A DNA stretch of 64,000 nucleotides from contig NC_053043.1 of the NCBI RefSeq assembly GCF_003473485.1, forward strand, positions 4,350,001 to 4,414,000, given 5' to 3'. The notes beneath the pieces are model-generated. The model was not told where the DNA came from. It did no database searches and saw nothing but the letters and a program-made list of their open reading frames with translations. Shown here piece by piece: positions 24,312 through 41,687 of the stretch. A program made the translations under genes and the position numbers. The first letter of the stretch is position 1. Each line of letters starts with the position of its first letter. The DNA is from Medicago truncatula (taxonomy: Eukaryota > Streptophyta > Magnoliopsida > Fabales > Fabaceae).

Positions 24312-25455
24312 CTCTGAAGCCTCGATACTTCAAAATGGATGACGTATCGTATTCCCTGCGTATTCTGCACCGATACCTGCTTGATACTTCCCGATACGTA
24401 TCAGGAGAGTATGCAAAGATTAAATTTTATTTTTTAAAAAACTAATTATCCGATACTTCCCGATACGTCCGATAATTATCCTACACTGATACCTGCCCCA
24501 ATACTTCCCAATTAATGTTAACTAAAATAACTTAACTCTTGAGAATAGTGCTTCTTTTTTGGATCGATATAGTATAACACTAACAATGTTTCTTTTGGAT
24601 ATAGTATAGCACTTATGGGGCTCTTTTTGGGATATATTATGTATGTAATTGACTAATCATCACTCTCTTAGTCGTCAATATTATTTATATTTATGTTGAT
24701 GTGCTACGAACCTATGACTGATTTCTTTTGTTTGTTAATATATTGGCTTAATTACACTTTTGGTCCTTGCATTTTGACCTACTCACGAAATTGGTCATAC
24801 CTCTTTTAAATCGAACAAAATCGTCCCTAAACTATATGTTTTTTGCAGTTTTAGTCCTATCTCCCTATTTTCAACTCCAGAAACGCACATAAATGACAGT
24901 TTTAGTCCAACCACCTATGTTCAACCATGAAATAAACAAGGAATAAATCATGTGGGTACAAGGAATCTAATTTGTTTAGCACACAAACCAAGAAAAACCC
25001 CTAATTTCTAAGACATGTTTCAGGTATGTAACATGTCTCGGAAATTAGGTTAGTGTTCTGAATAAAGTAGATTCCTTGTACCCACATGTTTTATTCTTTG
25101 TTTATTTCATGCTTGAGCATAGGTGGTTGGACTAAAACTGTCATTTCTGTGCGTTTCTGGAGTTGGAAATAGGGAAATAGAATTAAAACTGCAAAAAACA
25201 TATAGTTTAAGGACGATTTTGTTCGATTTAAAAAAGATATGACCATTATCGTGAGTTGGTCAAAATGATAGGACCAAAAGTGTAATTAAGCCTAATATAT
25301 TTGCATATTTAAAAAATAGTTATAATTATATTGTACATTTAATTATATATATTTTTTATTAACGTATCCCAGCCGTATCGTATCTTGATTTTTAAATTTT
25401 TTTCGTATCGATGCAGTATCGTATCCGTATCGTATCTCGTATCCGGGCCTCAGAG
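24312..25455. mobile_element. hAT-like non-autonomous element, host of a nested MULE element
   Basis: The ends are CTCTGAAGCCTCGATAC and GTATCCGGGCCTCAGAG, inverted over 17 bp with 3 mismatches. Flanks ATCCAACC and ATCCAACT match at 7 of 8 positions, as expected of an 8-bp hAT target duplication. The subterminal regions are full of CGATACNTATC-type repeats in both orientations, typical of transposase-binding subterminal repeats. No transposase is encoded. The middle is occupied by a separate 548-bp element (24745-25292). Confidence 0.75.
24745..25292. mobile_element. MULE-type foldback MITE inserted in the hAT-like element
   Basis: The ends are GGCTTAATTACACTTTTGGT and the reverse complement ACCAAAAGTGTAATTAAGCC. 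The two arms are inverted over most of their length (about 250 bp each) around a short centre near 25010. It is flanked on both sides by a perfect 9-bp target duplication, TAATATATT, which assigns it to the Mutator-like superfamily. No coding region is present. Confidence 0.93.
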
Positions 25456-25689
25456 ATCCAACTTGTTGCACCTTTGTGGCTTTCGTTTTCTTTTAGTATA
25501 GTACAATGTCTTTGTCCACATAGCCATCCAATAAGGACATTACAGAAAGTCAATGTAACCATTTTCTTTCGTCAAGTACCAACTTTGTTGTTATTGGTAG
25601 ATTTTAATGTACTACTATAGTTTAATTAAATATGCAATACAAGACATTTTCTTATTTTGGACCACAAAATTGTATTCATTCAACAAAAT

Positions 25690-26570
25690 GAGTAAATAAT
25701 CAATTTCCTCTTTGAAATTGTAAGTTTCATCAATTACCCCCTTGAAATTAACAAAATTTCAATTACCCCCCTGAAATTTCACAACGTTAGTCAATTTACC
25801 CCCTCCATCAAATTTTTATGTTAGTGAACATGACGTTTTGCAAATACCTCCCCTGAAGTTTTGCACTTATGTGCAAAATGCCCCCCAAACTTAAAAATTT
25901 ATATTATTTTTTTCTTAAAAACAAACAATTAATAGTTAAATATTAAAACTAACTATTAATTTTGGAATTTGGGAAAACTACATGCATATATACATCAAAA
26001 TAGGCTCCAAAATGGGGAAAATATGTATTTTTTAAAGTGACAATAATGGGATGATTTGTGGATCAATATTGGGGGTTTGTGTAGTTTAAATGGTTTGAGC
26101 AAATTGTTGAAGGAGTTGGAGGAGTTAAAACACTAAGATGGTGAAGGAGAAAATATAAATTTAAATCTGATTATTAATTTGTTTATAAACCTCTAAAAAT
26201 AATAATTTGTCTATTAGAAATAACCATTAATTGTCACTTTAAAAATACACATTTTTCCCTATTTTGATGTATATATGTATGTAGTTTTTCCAAACTCCAA
26301 AATTAATAGTTAGCTTTAATATTTAACTATTAATTGTTTGTTTTTAAGAAAAAAATAATATAAATTTTTAAATTTGGGGGGCATTTTGCACATAAGTGCA
26401 AAATTTCAGGGGGTATTTGCAAAACGTCATGTTCACTAACAGAAAAATTTGACGGAGAGGGTAAATTAACTAACGTTGTGAAATTTCAGGGGGATAATTG
26501 AAGTTTTGTTAATTTCAGAGGGGTAATTGATGAAACTTACAATTTCATGGGAGAAATTGACTATTTACTC
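25690..26570. mobile_element. Large foldback (inverted-repeat) element
   Basis: An 881-bp element starts GAGTAAATAATCAATTTC and ends GAAATTGACTATTTACTC. Arms of about 370 bp are inverted with scattered differences and enclose a centre of roughly 130 bp near 26060-26200. Runs such as AATTACCCCCTTGAAATT recur within each arm. Target duplication is not clear. No ORF. Confidence 0.85.
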
Positions 26571-28000
26571 AAATAAAAATAGTAGAAGTAGAGAGAAATG
26601 AACTCCTAAAACATATAAATTTTACACCACACCAATAATAGAAGGTAACATATTTCAACGTCCAAAGTGGACGTCAATGCATGCGCTTTTGTTTTTCTTT
26701 CTTTGTTTCTTTTTCTATGTATTTCAAAATATGTGTACGGTGTATAAATAAAAAGGATAGAAAGATAGAGATTAAAGTATACGGTGTCATACATCGTGTC
26801 CCAATCATTATATTTAAATAACACTAATCTAATGTTTGATATATGAGTCAAATATTTGCTCAAAAAAAAAAAAGATATATGAGTCAAATATTTCAAGGCA
26901 AACATTAGTTCTACAAACAAAAACTATGTGTCCTACATAAATTAATCTTCTCTCATTAAGCCTTTGAGTTCTTCTAATCTGTCATCGACTTAGAAGAACA
27001 TGTATAAGCCTAAATCACATGTTTGTCGATTTTGACTAGCATGTACTTTATTTTTAGGTGTAATAAAATAGTGTGTGAAATTGCAAATTAATTGCAAACC
27101 AAGTCTGTCCTCTATTGATATCCGACTAAAATGTATTAAATTAGTAACGTCAAAGATGTATTTCAAGTTTCAACTCAAGTGATATTAGTGATGCATTTGA
27201 TAAAAGATGATTTAGACATGAAGACAAATCTGATATATTTTGCAATTTTAGATCATCATTAGAGAATTGTGATAATGTAAAGTACAATTATGTTGTTATG
27301 AACTTATGACCCTACAATTTCAAGATTATGTTGTTATGACCCTACAATTTCAAGAACTAATAAATTGAACATTTACTCATAATACACTAAAGAAGTCATA
27401 ATCCTTAGCAACGTGAGTGTTCTTAAGGATTATATAATCTCTTCCCCCTCTACTTGGAGTACTCATCCCACATCTTTCTTCAAAACATTGAAGCATCGGA
27501 CAGGTTGATAACAAATGGGGTGTAGGAGCTATAATTAGAGACTCGTAAGGTTTTGTCGTGATACTAATATTGTTGAAGCTCTTGAATTTCGATTGGCAAT
27601 TCAATTTGCTCACGATATGAGTTTTCGCAATATTGTGGTGGAGGGTGGTTCAACCTGGTCTATGATTTTGAAGTTGTATATTGATGATAATTCTTATTTA
27701 GGCTTAGTGACTAAATGATTGTGAAAGCCCTAATTTTTTTTTTTGGGGACAAAAAGGAGCCCTAGTTGTTGTTTTCTTCATTTTTAGTGTCTCGTGTGAG
27801 AAGAGCTGATAATATAGTTACTCATTCTCTAACTATGTTTGCTTTAGTTTCATTTAATTATGTTTGAATCAAGAAAATCCATCTTTAGATGCAGCCGATT
27901 TGGTTCACGTTTAAATGTAAAAATAAATAAATTGCGATCCTTTGCTTATAGAAAAAGGGAATTCATTGTTTCTTTGTGTTTTGTCTTGTACAATTTATGT
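26571..28000. other. Intergenic region with LINE remains
   Basis: AT-rich DNA without a supported host gene. A short direct duplication containing AATTATGTTGTTATGA lies near 27290-27350. The LINE RNase H fragment at 27505-27865 is listed separately. Confidence 0.5.
27505..27865 (+). pseudogene. LINE (L1-type) RNase H-like fragment
   Basis: Reading in plus-strand frames gives NKWGVGAIIRDS, then EALEFRLAIQFAHDMSFRNI followed by VVEGGSTWSMI, and later VSRVRRADNIVTHSLTMFAL. These match the order of the RNase H domain at the end of plant L1 LINE ORF2. The frame shifts after RDS, there is a deletion between the first two blocks, and stops interrupt the later part. It is a short dead remnant. Confidence 0.6.
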
Positions 28001-29237
28001 CTTGTTTCTTTGCGTTTTGTCTTGTACAAAACTTGATGTCTCATTGGCATCTACTTCGGTTGCCGCTCCAACTTTTTCTAATGCAAAAGCCTGTCTAAAC
28101 AACTATGCAATTGTTGAAGCTTTGAATTTCACAAATTAATTCCAACTCTTTTTTCTTAATTAGGTGCATTCCTCGTTGACAGTTGTGCATAATAGGAACA
28201 TTTGATACCAACTAACTTATTCGTAATTTTTGACACCAACTTATTGTACGTATTAGGAATAGGATATATATGTACGAGGTTGATGATGATGTTAATAATA
28301 AGAATTGAGTTTAATTTATATATACGGTGTCAATGTATAAAAATTCTATACATATATTCTAATTAATAAGGTACGATGGATATGCGTTTTGAATTTATTA
28401 AAGGATGTGACAACACATTATTTGATTCATGTGTACGACTTTTATATATTGATAATATATAATATAATCATTGTTTAATTACTTTATTATCACCATGATC
28501 ATTTGGGACGGCAAGCTACGTGGTCAATTGTCCAATTGTACATTATTTTATTTTGTCGTATGGTACAAAGAGGACAAGAAAATTTTATATTCCATCCTAG
28601 AAAATGAGAGTGAAATTAATGTCTCTTGTTAATTTCACCATGTGTGAAAATATCTCTTTGTAATACCGAAAAGGGTACTATATGCTGATGCAAACTAAAA
28701 CAAATCATTGTTTAAGTAGTCGTTGATTGCTTCCAAGTTCCAACACTTAAAAAGTCTTTTATCTTATAGCTTTTTTCTTTTGAATGTTTTATAAAATGTA
28801 TGAGGGAAGAAATCAGAATTAAAAATGTTAAGAGCCATTTCTAGTTGGAATATATAAATTATCATTGATATTGAATGATTATGTTAGTGGACATATAGTT
28901 GCAATATTTTTTTATTTTTTGAGTTAATACCCATTCTAATTCTAATAGTTGAAAATTGATTGTAAAAGGCATTGACTTAGTAAAATGCATTAGTTATAGC
29001 ATACCATATCTTAAACGCGTCTGCTCTAAAATTTTCAGTTTATTTAGTTTTTTTATTTTTTCTTGAAAAGGTTGCTCTGTTTCTTTCCTTGTTAAAAGAT
29101 TATACACTATGCATGGTTTCTCTTTAACAATTCAATTCAATATTTGAAAAGTCTTTTGATTCTTGTTTTAATTCAATATCAATTCAATACACTTTGAGTC
29201 TTGATTCAATTCAATATCAGAACAAGTGTTTTGTGTA
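28000..29237 (+). promoter_or_regulatory. Upstream region of the complete receptor kinase gene
   Basis: Parts of this region resemble the DNA before the truncated receptor copy (11450-11713), for example AAAAGCCTGTCTAA and GGTCAATTGTCCAATT-type blocks. So the receptor duplication included at least some hundred bases of upstream sequence. A short tandem repeat (TTTCTTTG.GTTTTGTCTTGTAC) lies at 27969-28027. No gene is seen. Confidence 0.5.
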
Positions 29238-36081
<6,844 letters not shown>

Positions 36082-37292
36082 GTTTTGGCATTTTTCTTGT
36101 GTTTCTTTTTTCTCTTCGGATGAATTCATTGAGGTCTTGGTGTGTCAATTTTGGATTCATTCAGTGTAAAAAATGACGAGGTTTCAACCAAAATATTGAT
36201 TGGTTTTCATAGCATGGAAAGTGTATTGTTAACATTAACAATGGCTTTGCCTGAAGGGAAGAAGGAAAATGGATTCCAGATTGTAATTTGTACTCTAGTC
36301 ATGAACATATTCTTGTGAATTTTTTAATTGTTTGTAATATAGTTGAATTTGAAGATTGAATTTTCAAAAGACAGCATGTCTGTTTATTTTCTTTCTTCAT
36401 AAGCAAGCAACTCTTGCTAGTTAGTATACTCAAGATAATTGAGTGAGGACCCCATTCAACTGTAAACCAATCAATAAATAATTTTACTCATAACAAATCA
36501 TGAACATGATGATATATCAATTATTCAATTTAACTTTACAAACTAGAGCCAGATCTATTTAAAAGAGGTTGCTTTAATGGAAGAGAATTAATAGAAAAAC
36601 CAATGATTCAAGAATGCAGCAAAATAACTTGTGTCATTGTTTAAGTAGGACTTGAAAATTTTAAGTTTGGCACATGACACCAAGGACATGGTACTACAAA
36701 CATAAATCATAAACATGATTGTTAGTAGCATTTTTATCTAATAAAATGATTTTTGAATTTTGAATGCTGGCGACAAGAATTTAGTTAAATGATGTTTATG
36801 ATTTTATGAACATGCCTCACTAATGATATTTAAAATGATTATACAACTTTTAATCTAGGACCAAATACAAATCCCGCCACAACTTCCAGCATAGCAATTT
36901 CGATATTTTTTTTCGGTTGAATTAGGAGTTGTGAAGCCAAAATTTGGTTTCACTTTTTTTTTTTGTGGAACCAATATTAATTTTAGCCGTGATTTTGAGT
37001 GTGTTTGGTTCTTCTAATGTAAAATAGATTTTATTTGAAATTAGTGTTTGTTGCTTATGAATCTAGAAATTGACCTTTTATAGTCAAATTTATTGTTTAA
37101 CTGATTTTTACATGCCCTAAAAAAACTCATTTTTACCTAAATGTAATCAAACATAAATAATTTTAACTTCAACTCAATTTTAATACTAATCACTTTTGCA
37201 CAATCAATTTTTCTTATAGCATAACTAAATATAAATCATTTTAACTTCAACTCAATTTTAGCCGTTAGAATCAATATTTCTCATCAACCAAG
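36082..37292. other. Intergenic region with MITE-like sequence
   Basis: The receptor 3' UTR is followed by AT-rich DNA. From about 37000 there are motifs of the legume family whose ends read GTGTTTGGTT and AATCAAACATA, with repeated AATCAATTTT-type blocks. One clear copy is listed at 37293. No gene is seen. Confidence 0.45.
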
Positions 37293-37525
37293 GTATGTTT
37301 GGTTATGCAGTGAGAAAAATTAATTTTAAGTAAATTGATAGTGTAAAATCATTCTTACTAAAATCAAATTGAAGGTAAAGTAATTTATATATTTGAATAA
37401 TCGGAATAATAAATTTGAGTGTCTTGTCAAAAAAAAATTGTAAAATCAGAAGCTATAATTTTTAGAATCAATTTGAAGTACAAAATCAATTCTACTTTAG
37501 AATAACCAAATGGAATCAAACATAC
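37293..37525. mobile_element. Small MITE ending 60 bp before a start codon
   Basis: A 233-bp segment begins GTATGTTTGGTT and ends AATCAAACATAC, with perfect 9-bp inverted ends (GTATGTTTG) and weaker inversion further in. Related copies occur near 37000 and at 44491-45166. Target duplication is not clear. It lies in the promoter or leader of the small membrane-protein gene. Confidence 0.6.
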
Positions 37526-37584
37526 ATCAAAGAATCGGTGGTTAAAGTGAAGTGCAATCAATTTCTTCCATTTCCATATCCAAC

Positions 37585-37926
37585 ATGAGTAAGAATGATG
37601 AGATTAACCCTAAAACCAAAACCCCTCTTCAACCTTCTTCAAGTGCAGATCATGGTTCAACCAAATTTTCAGGCCACAAATCTCATATCAACCCAGCAGA
37701 AACAGCCATTCCTGATTCCGCAACTCTGAGAGATCAATGGAAATACGCTACCAGACAGTATGGTAAATGGTATTCTCACGCTTGGGGTACTGCCATTCTT
37801 GCTGGTGCTGCTTTCTTTGCTCTTGGTTGGTTCATCAAGGGTGAAAATCCAATTCCTTCTTTCAATTCCAAACCTAATTCCTCTCATGATGCTCATAACA
37901 AGGATAAACCTACTCAATCCAAATAA
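37585..37926 (+). CDS. Small single-pass membrane protein, unknown function
   Basis: A 113-residue protein starting at the ATG of CAACATGAGTAAG. Residues 1-45 are polar and probably disordered. The core reads LRDQWKYATRQYGKWYSHAW and runs straight into a hydrophobic span, GTAILAGAAFFALGWFI, followed by a hydrophilic Ser/Asn/Lys tail. The amphipathic QWKYATRQYGKWYSHAW segment next to the span looks like a conserved plant-specific module, but I cannot name the family or the membrane it occupies. An in-frame non-ATG extension upstream exists but is unlikely. A poly-T tract follows in the 3' region. Confidence 0.8.
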   Translation: MSKNDEINPKTKTPLQPSSSADHGSTKFSGHKSHINPAETAIPDSATLRDQWKYATRQYGKWYSHAWGTAILAGAAFFALGWFIKGENPIPSFNSKPNSSHDAHNKDKPTQSK

Positions 37927-40444
37927 AGTTTCAACCTTTCTACTGCTTCATTCCCTTCTGTTGGGTCAGTTTCATTATTTTTCTTCCTTTTTTTTTTTTT
38001 TTTTGCACTTTTGGGGCTTTTTTGTTTTAATTTTGATTTTTGTTTGTGGTTATTTGTAATAAGTAATTATAGACTGTACTTAAATTGGGTTGTTGGCTAT
38101 TAGAAAAACTATTATAGTTTGTATTTTGATATGTTTTGGTCATTCATTTTTATAGATAGATCACTGAGTAATAAAACAGCTTCTGCTCAATGTGAGATTG
38201 TGAAGTAGGTTGTATGTTGGCATTTAAGAATGTGAATAAGTTAAAGGTTGTATGTTTTGGTCATTCAGTTGTATAGATAGATCACTGAGTAATAAAACAA
38301 CTTCCACTATATGTTATAGAGAAATTGAGACTGTGAAGTAGATTGTGTGTTGGCATTTAAGAATATGAACAAGTTGAAGATGGGAAATGGTGCAGAAGCG
38401 GAGACAATAGTGCAGAAGTGGAGAAAATTGGAGAAGCATGTTTGTTCTCGCTTCTGCCTTCTACACCATTGTTCTCTGCTTCTTAATGTGGTGAGGTGTT
38501 ATTATCTATTGTTGATAGATTTTGCATTTGGAACCCTCATGTTGCTTGTGAGTTATGTACCGCTTATGTCGTTTCTGTTTATGAACACTGTGTGTGTAAA
38601 ATAGGGAAACCCTCTGCTGTGGTGAGGTCTTGCAAATGGTTGGTCAAATTGTGAGTCTATTTAAGCCTAACCTTTTCGTATTACTCTGTAAATTTTGGTG
38701 ATACTACTACAAACACAATGACCTATGGTTTATGGATTGAGGCACCAGTCAGAGTCACTATAACATCATTATATAAAAATGCCCTTGAAGAAATGAATGC
38801 TTAGGCTATGCTTGGTTGGATTGGAGGTTAGATGAGCTAGTAAAAAAAGATTATGTTTTGGGTCATACCATAGTATAAAACACTTCCATTCTATACAACC
38901 TAGTTGTTATTTTTTTGTTACGTTAACTAATGACTGTGTGGTATGCCATGTATTTGTACACGGTCTTTAAATATTCTCAATTTCCTGTGTTGGGTTTATT
39001 GCATACATGTAGTTTTGGTGTTTTCCTTATCTTGTGGTACAAGGAGTGAATCAATCTCCAAGTTTAGTGTTTCAGACACACAATTATTTTGGTGTTTGAT
39101 ATTTATGTGAGCTGATTGAATTTTTGAGTCATGTTTTAAAAGGTGGAGTTTAAATTACTAAATTAAATTTCTCTCCTGGGAGCCTGGGCTGCATATTGTT
39201 TGTTTTGTTGCACTTGTATGTTAGGTGGAATCAAAACATTTTTAGGTATAGCTCTTCTTTTGTTTGATTATTTTTTTAATCTCATATAACAAGAGGCATC
39301 AGTTTTGATCAATACATCATATGGGTATTTCAAGTCATTTAGCATATCTGCATGATTGACTTATTATATGACGTTGAAGTTGTAGGGTTTTAGATAAAGA
39401 GGGACGAGAAAATATAAATACTTTGAATTATGAATAGGATTTGATATGATTGATGATTCTAATTTGAATACAGAAAGACTAAACACTAATTATAAATACT
39501 TCAAATTATAAATAGGGATGCAAATCATGATAATAAAAACTGATTGTTGAATTCAGGCAAGAAGCCTGAACTATAGTGAATAAGCCTGATTGTTTTCATA
39601 TTATTATAACATTCATTCATGTTTGTTTGGTTAACTTACATCCTTTATTTTTTATTCATGTACTTAAACTGCAGGTGCCATTCCCTGGAATGAAGCCACA
39701 TAAGAGCTGGTTTTGGTCTATGTTGACAGTGCCCTGATGAAGGCTCACCTTGATTGTGAAAGTTTAAGTTTTTCTTGCTATGAGAAAACAGAATATGTTA
39801 TTATGTTTTTCTTTTCTTTTTTCACTTCTAATTACAAAATGTCACTTCTTTTTATTTTTATTTTTTTAAGTCTTGTACATAAAACTGTAGTTACAATAAA
39901 AGTTTGTTTTTCCAGTGTTATTTATGAAAAAACAATTGAAAACAGAAAATAAAGTGAAAAGTGTATTTTGTAAACAAAATGAAGACAAAACATATTATTC
40001 AAATAGTATAGCGCTGCATTTGATTTGTTTAGATATCTTAGTGAGACTTTTAATAATAATTGCTTCATTGGTTGACAATCTAATCTCATATGTGAAAATA
40101 ATCCAACGTTCAGCTGCTATAGATTCAGAGATTAATCTTATAGCGAGTCTTTTCTCCCTCACCCAAACCTCCTCTACTCCTTTGTTCAAACCTGTCATAT
40201 CGAGCCACTTTTGTCAAACATACGACAATCATCGAAATACACATTATTTAAAGCTTTCCTGAGTTTCTCTACATCCCTCACATTCATGAACCTAGCAAAA
40301 CCAAACACTTGACGACTAACATTGCGAAATCTAGAACAAAGACATCCGACAACATACCACACACCTTCAGACCCTTTCTTTAGGGTAAGGGTGAGCTTAT
40401 GACGGTATTTTAAGAAGTGTCTGATTTTTTCCGCAATTTTGTGG
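37927..40444. other. Intergenic region with a tandem duplication
   Basis: It begins with the 3' UTR of the small membrane-protein gene. At about 38127-38374 there are two tandem copies, near 121 bp apart, of a unit containing TATAGATAGATCACTGAGTA and GTTGGCATTTAAGAAT. Near 39670-39790 a less AT-rich stretch follows a good acceptor (AAACTGCAGG) and could be a 3'-UTR exon or an unrecognised transcript. No protein is supported. Confidence 0.45.
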
Positions 40445-40588
40445 AGTTCGGGTATGCTCCATTTAGGCTAAGCTCCATTTACTCCATTTAGGGTTTGGAT
40501 GCAAGACATGTGGCAAAAAAATATCTAATGGTTGAGATTTTTTGCCACATGTCTTGCATCCAAACCCTAAATGGAGCATACCAGAACT
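40445..40588. repeat. Inverted repeat with about 40-bp arms
   Basis: The left arm (40480-40520) and right arm (40538-40582) are inverted copies. Both carry TTTAGGGTTTGGATGCAAGA or its complement, plus ACATGTGGCAAAAAA. The loop is about 17 bases. An extra CTCCATTTA-rich stretch interrupts the left arm, after which GTATGCTCCATTTAGG pairs again with the right end. It could be a MITE or a transcribed hairpin. Confidence 0.8.
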
Positions 40589-40744
40589 CAATTTTGTGTA
40601 TGATTGTCGTGCTTGGTCGAATGATAGTGACATAGATTATGAAAGAGGAGATTGTGTGTGTTGTTATGGTATACTGTTGCATGCGTGGAATGTTTATTTT
40701 ATTTTATTTTTTTGCGAAATTAGCATCAGTAAAAGGAAGATTGT

Positions 40745-41152
40745 GTGAAGATCAATGATTGTACTCTTAATAGAGTGCGGCGGGATTATGCTCATTTGAT
40801 AATTACTGCAAAGATTTTGGGAGAAATTAATGAGGTAGAAGTGTTTCTGGTTGATTGGAAAAATTATCCTATTAGAATTGCGGAGGACATGGAGTTTGGT
40901 TTAGCGGATGATGCGTGTTTAGTGGAGCATGAGGAAGATAAAGAATCTTTGTGTACCAAACCAGCTTGTTTACCAGATGATGTTCTTCTTGTAGATTCTC
41001 TTGTGGATCATTTACAAGAGGAATGGTCTCAAGAAGTGAAATGTGACGGTCAGAATGATCCAGATTTTGGTAAGGTTCAATCGGTTAAGTCAAAGGGTAT
41101 GACATCAAAAACTGATCAGTGGTTGGGTCAAGGACCATGCATGGGTGTATGA
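40745..41152 (+). pseudogene. LINE ORF1 fragment (DUF4283-like)
   Basis: The open frame includes YAHLIITAKILGEINEVEVF then LVDWKNYPIRIAEDMEFGLA and DDACLVEHEEDKES. This matches the end of the DUF4283 domain and acidic linker in the first ORF of plant L1 LINEs, which legume genomes carry in many copies. The N-terminal part, the zinc knuckle and ORF2 are missing here. It is a fragment, not a host gene, although the frame is open for 135 codons. Confidence 0.6.
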
Positions 41153-41687
41153 GAGGCTCGTGGTTGATAATGAGAATAATGACAATTCTCTTTGTTAGAT
41201 CTGAAACGTCTTGCAAGGTTATCTTCTAAGGATAGGTATGATTTGATCAGCAAAAATACTTGTAAAACAAGAAAAGTTAAAATCCCCTTAAATTAAGGAT
41301 GAATCTTTTAATTTCAACATAAGTCGAAATGGACTTTTGTACCTGAAACTACCTTGTTTCCCGAACCAAATACTTATCTCGGCAAAAAATTCTGATCTAC
41401 CAAAAAGTACAGACTAATCCAAACAAGCCACCGTAAATATTCAATAAAACCTGAAATTAGATAAATGAATACCTTCAAAAGAAACACGAACCAAGCGAAA
41501 TGAAAGTGCACGTTTCCTAAACATCTAACTAATATTGAACAGATTTTGCTACAGACCAATGCCGAAAGTTAGGAGTGATGCTCTCTAGAGTCTAGACAAT
41601 CAATTTCATGCAGAAAGAATGATCTCTTTATAAGAATATAGACATGGATATGTTTACTGTAAAAATACAGAAACTTTTACTGTAAGC
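41153..41687 (-). other. 3' region of the RABA1 gene
   Basis: Convergent space between the LINE fragment and the minus-strand Rab gene. It probably contains the Rab 3' UTR. Nothing else is recognised. Confidence 0.45.
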
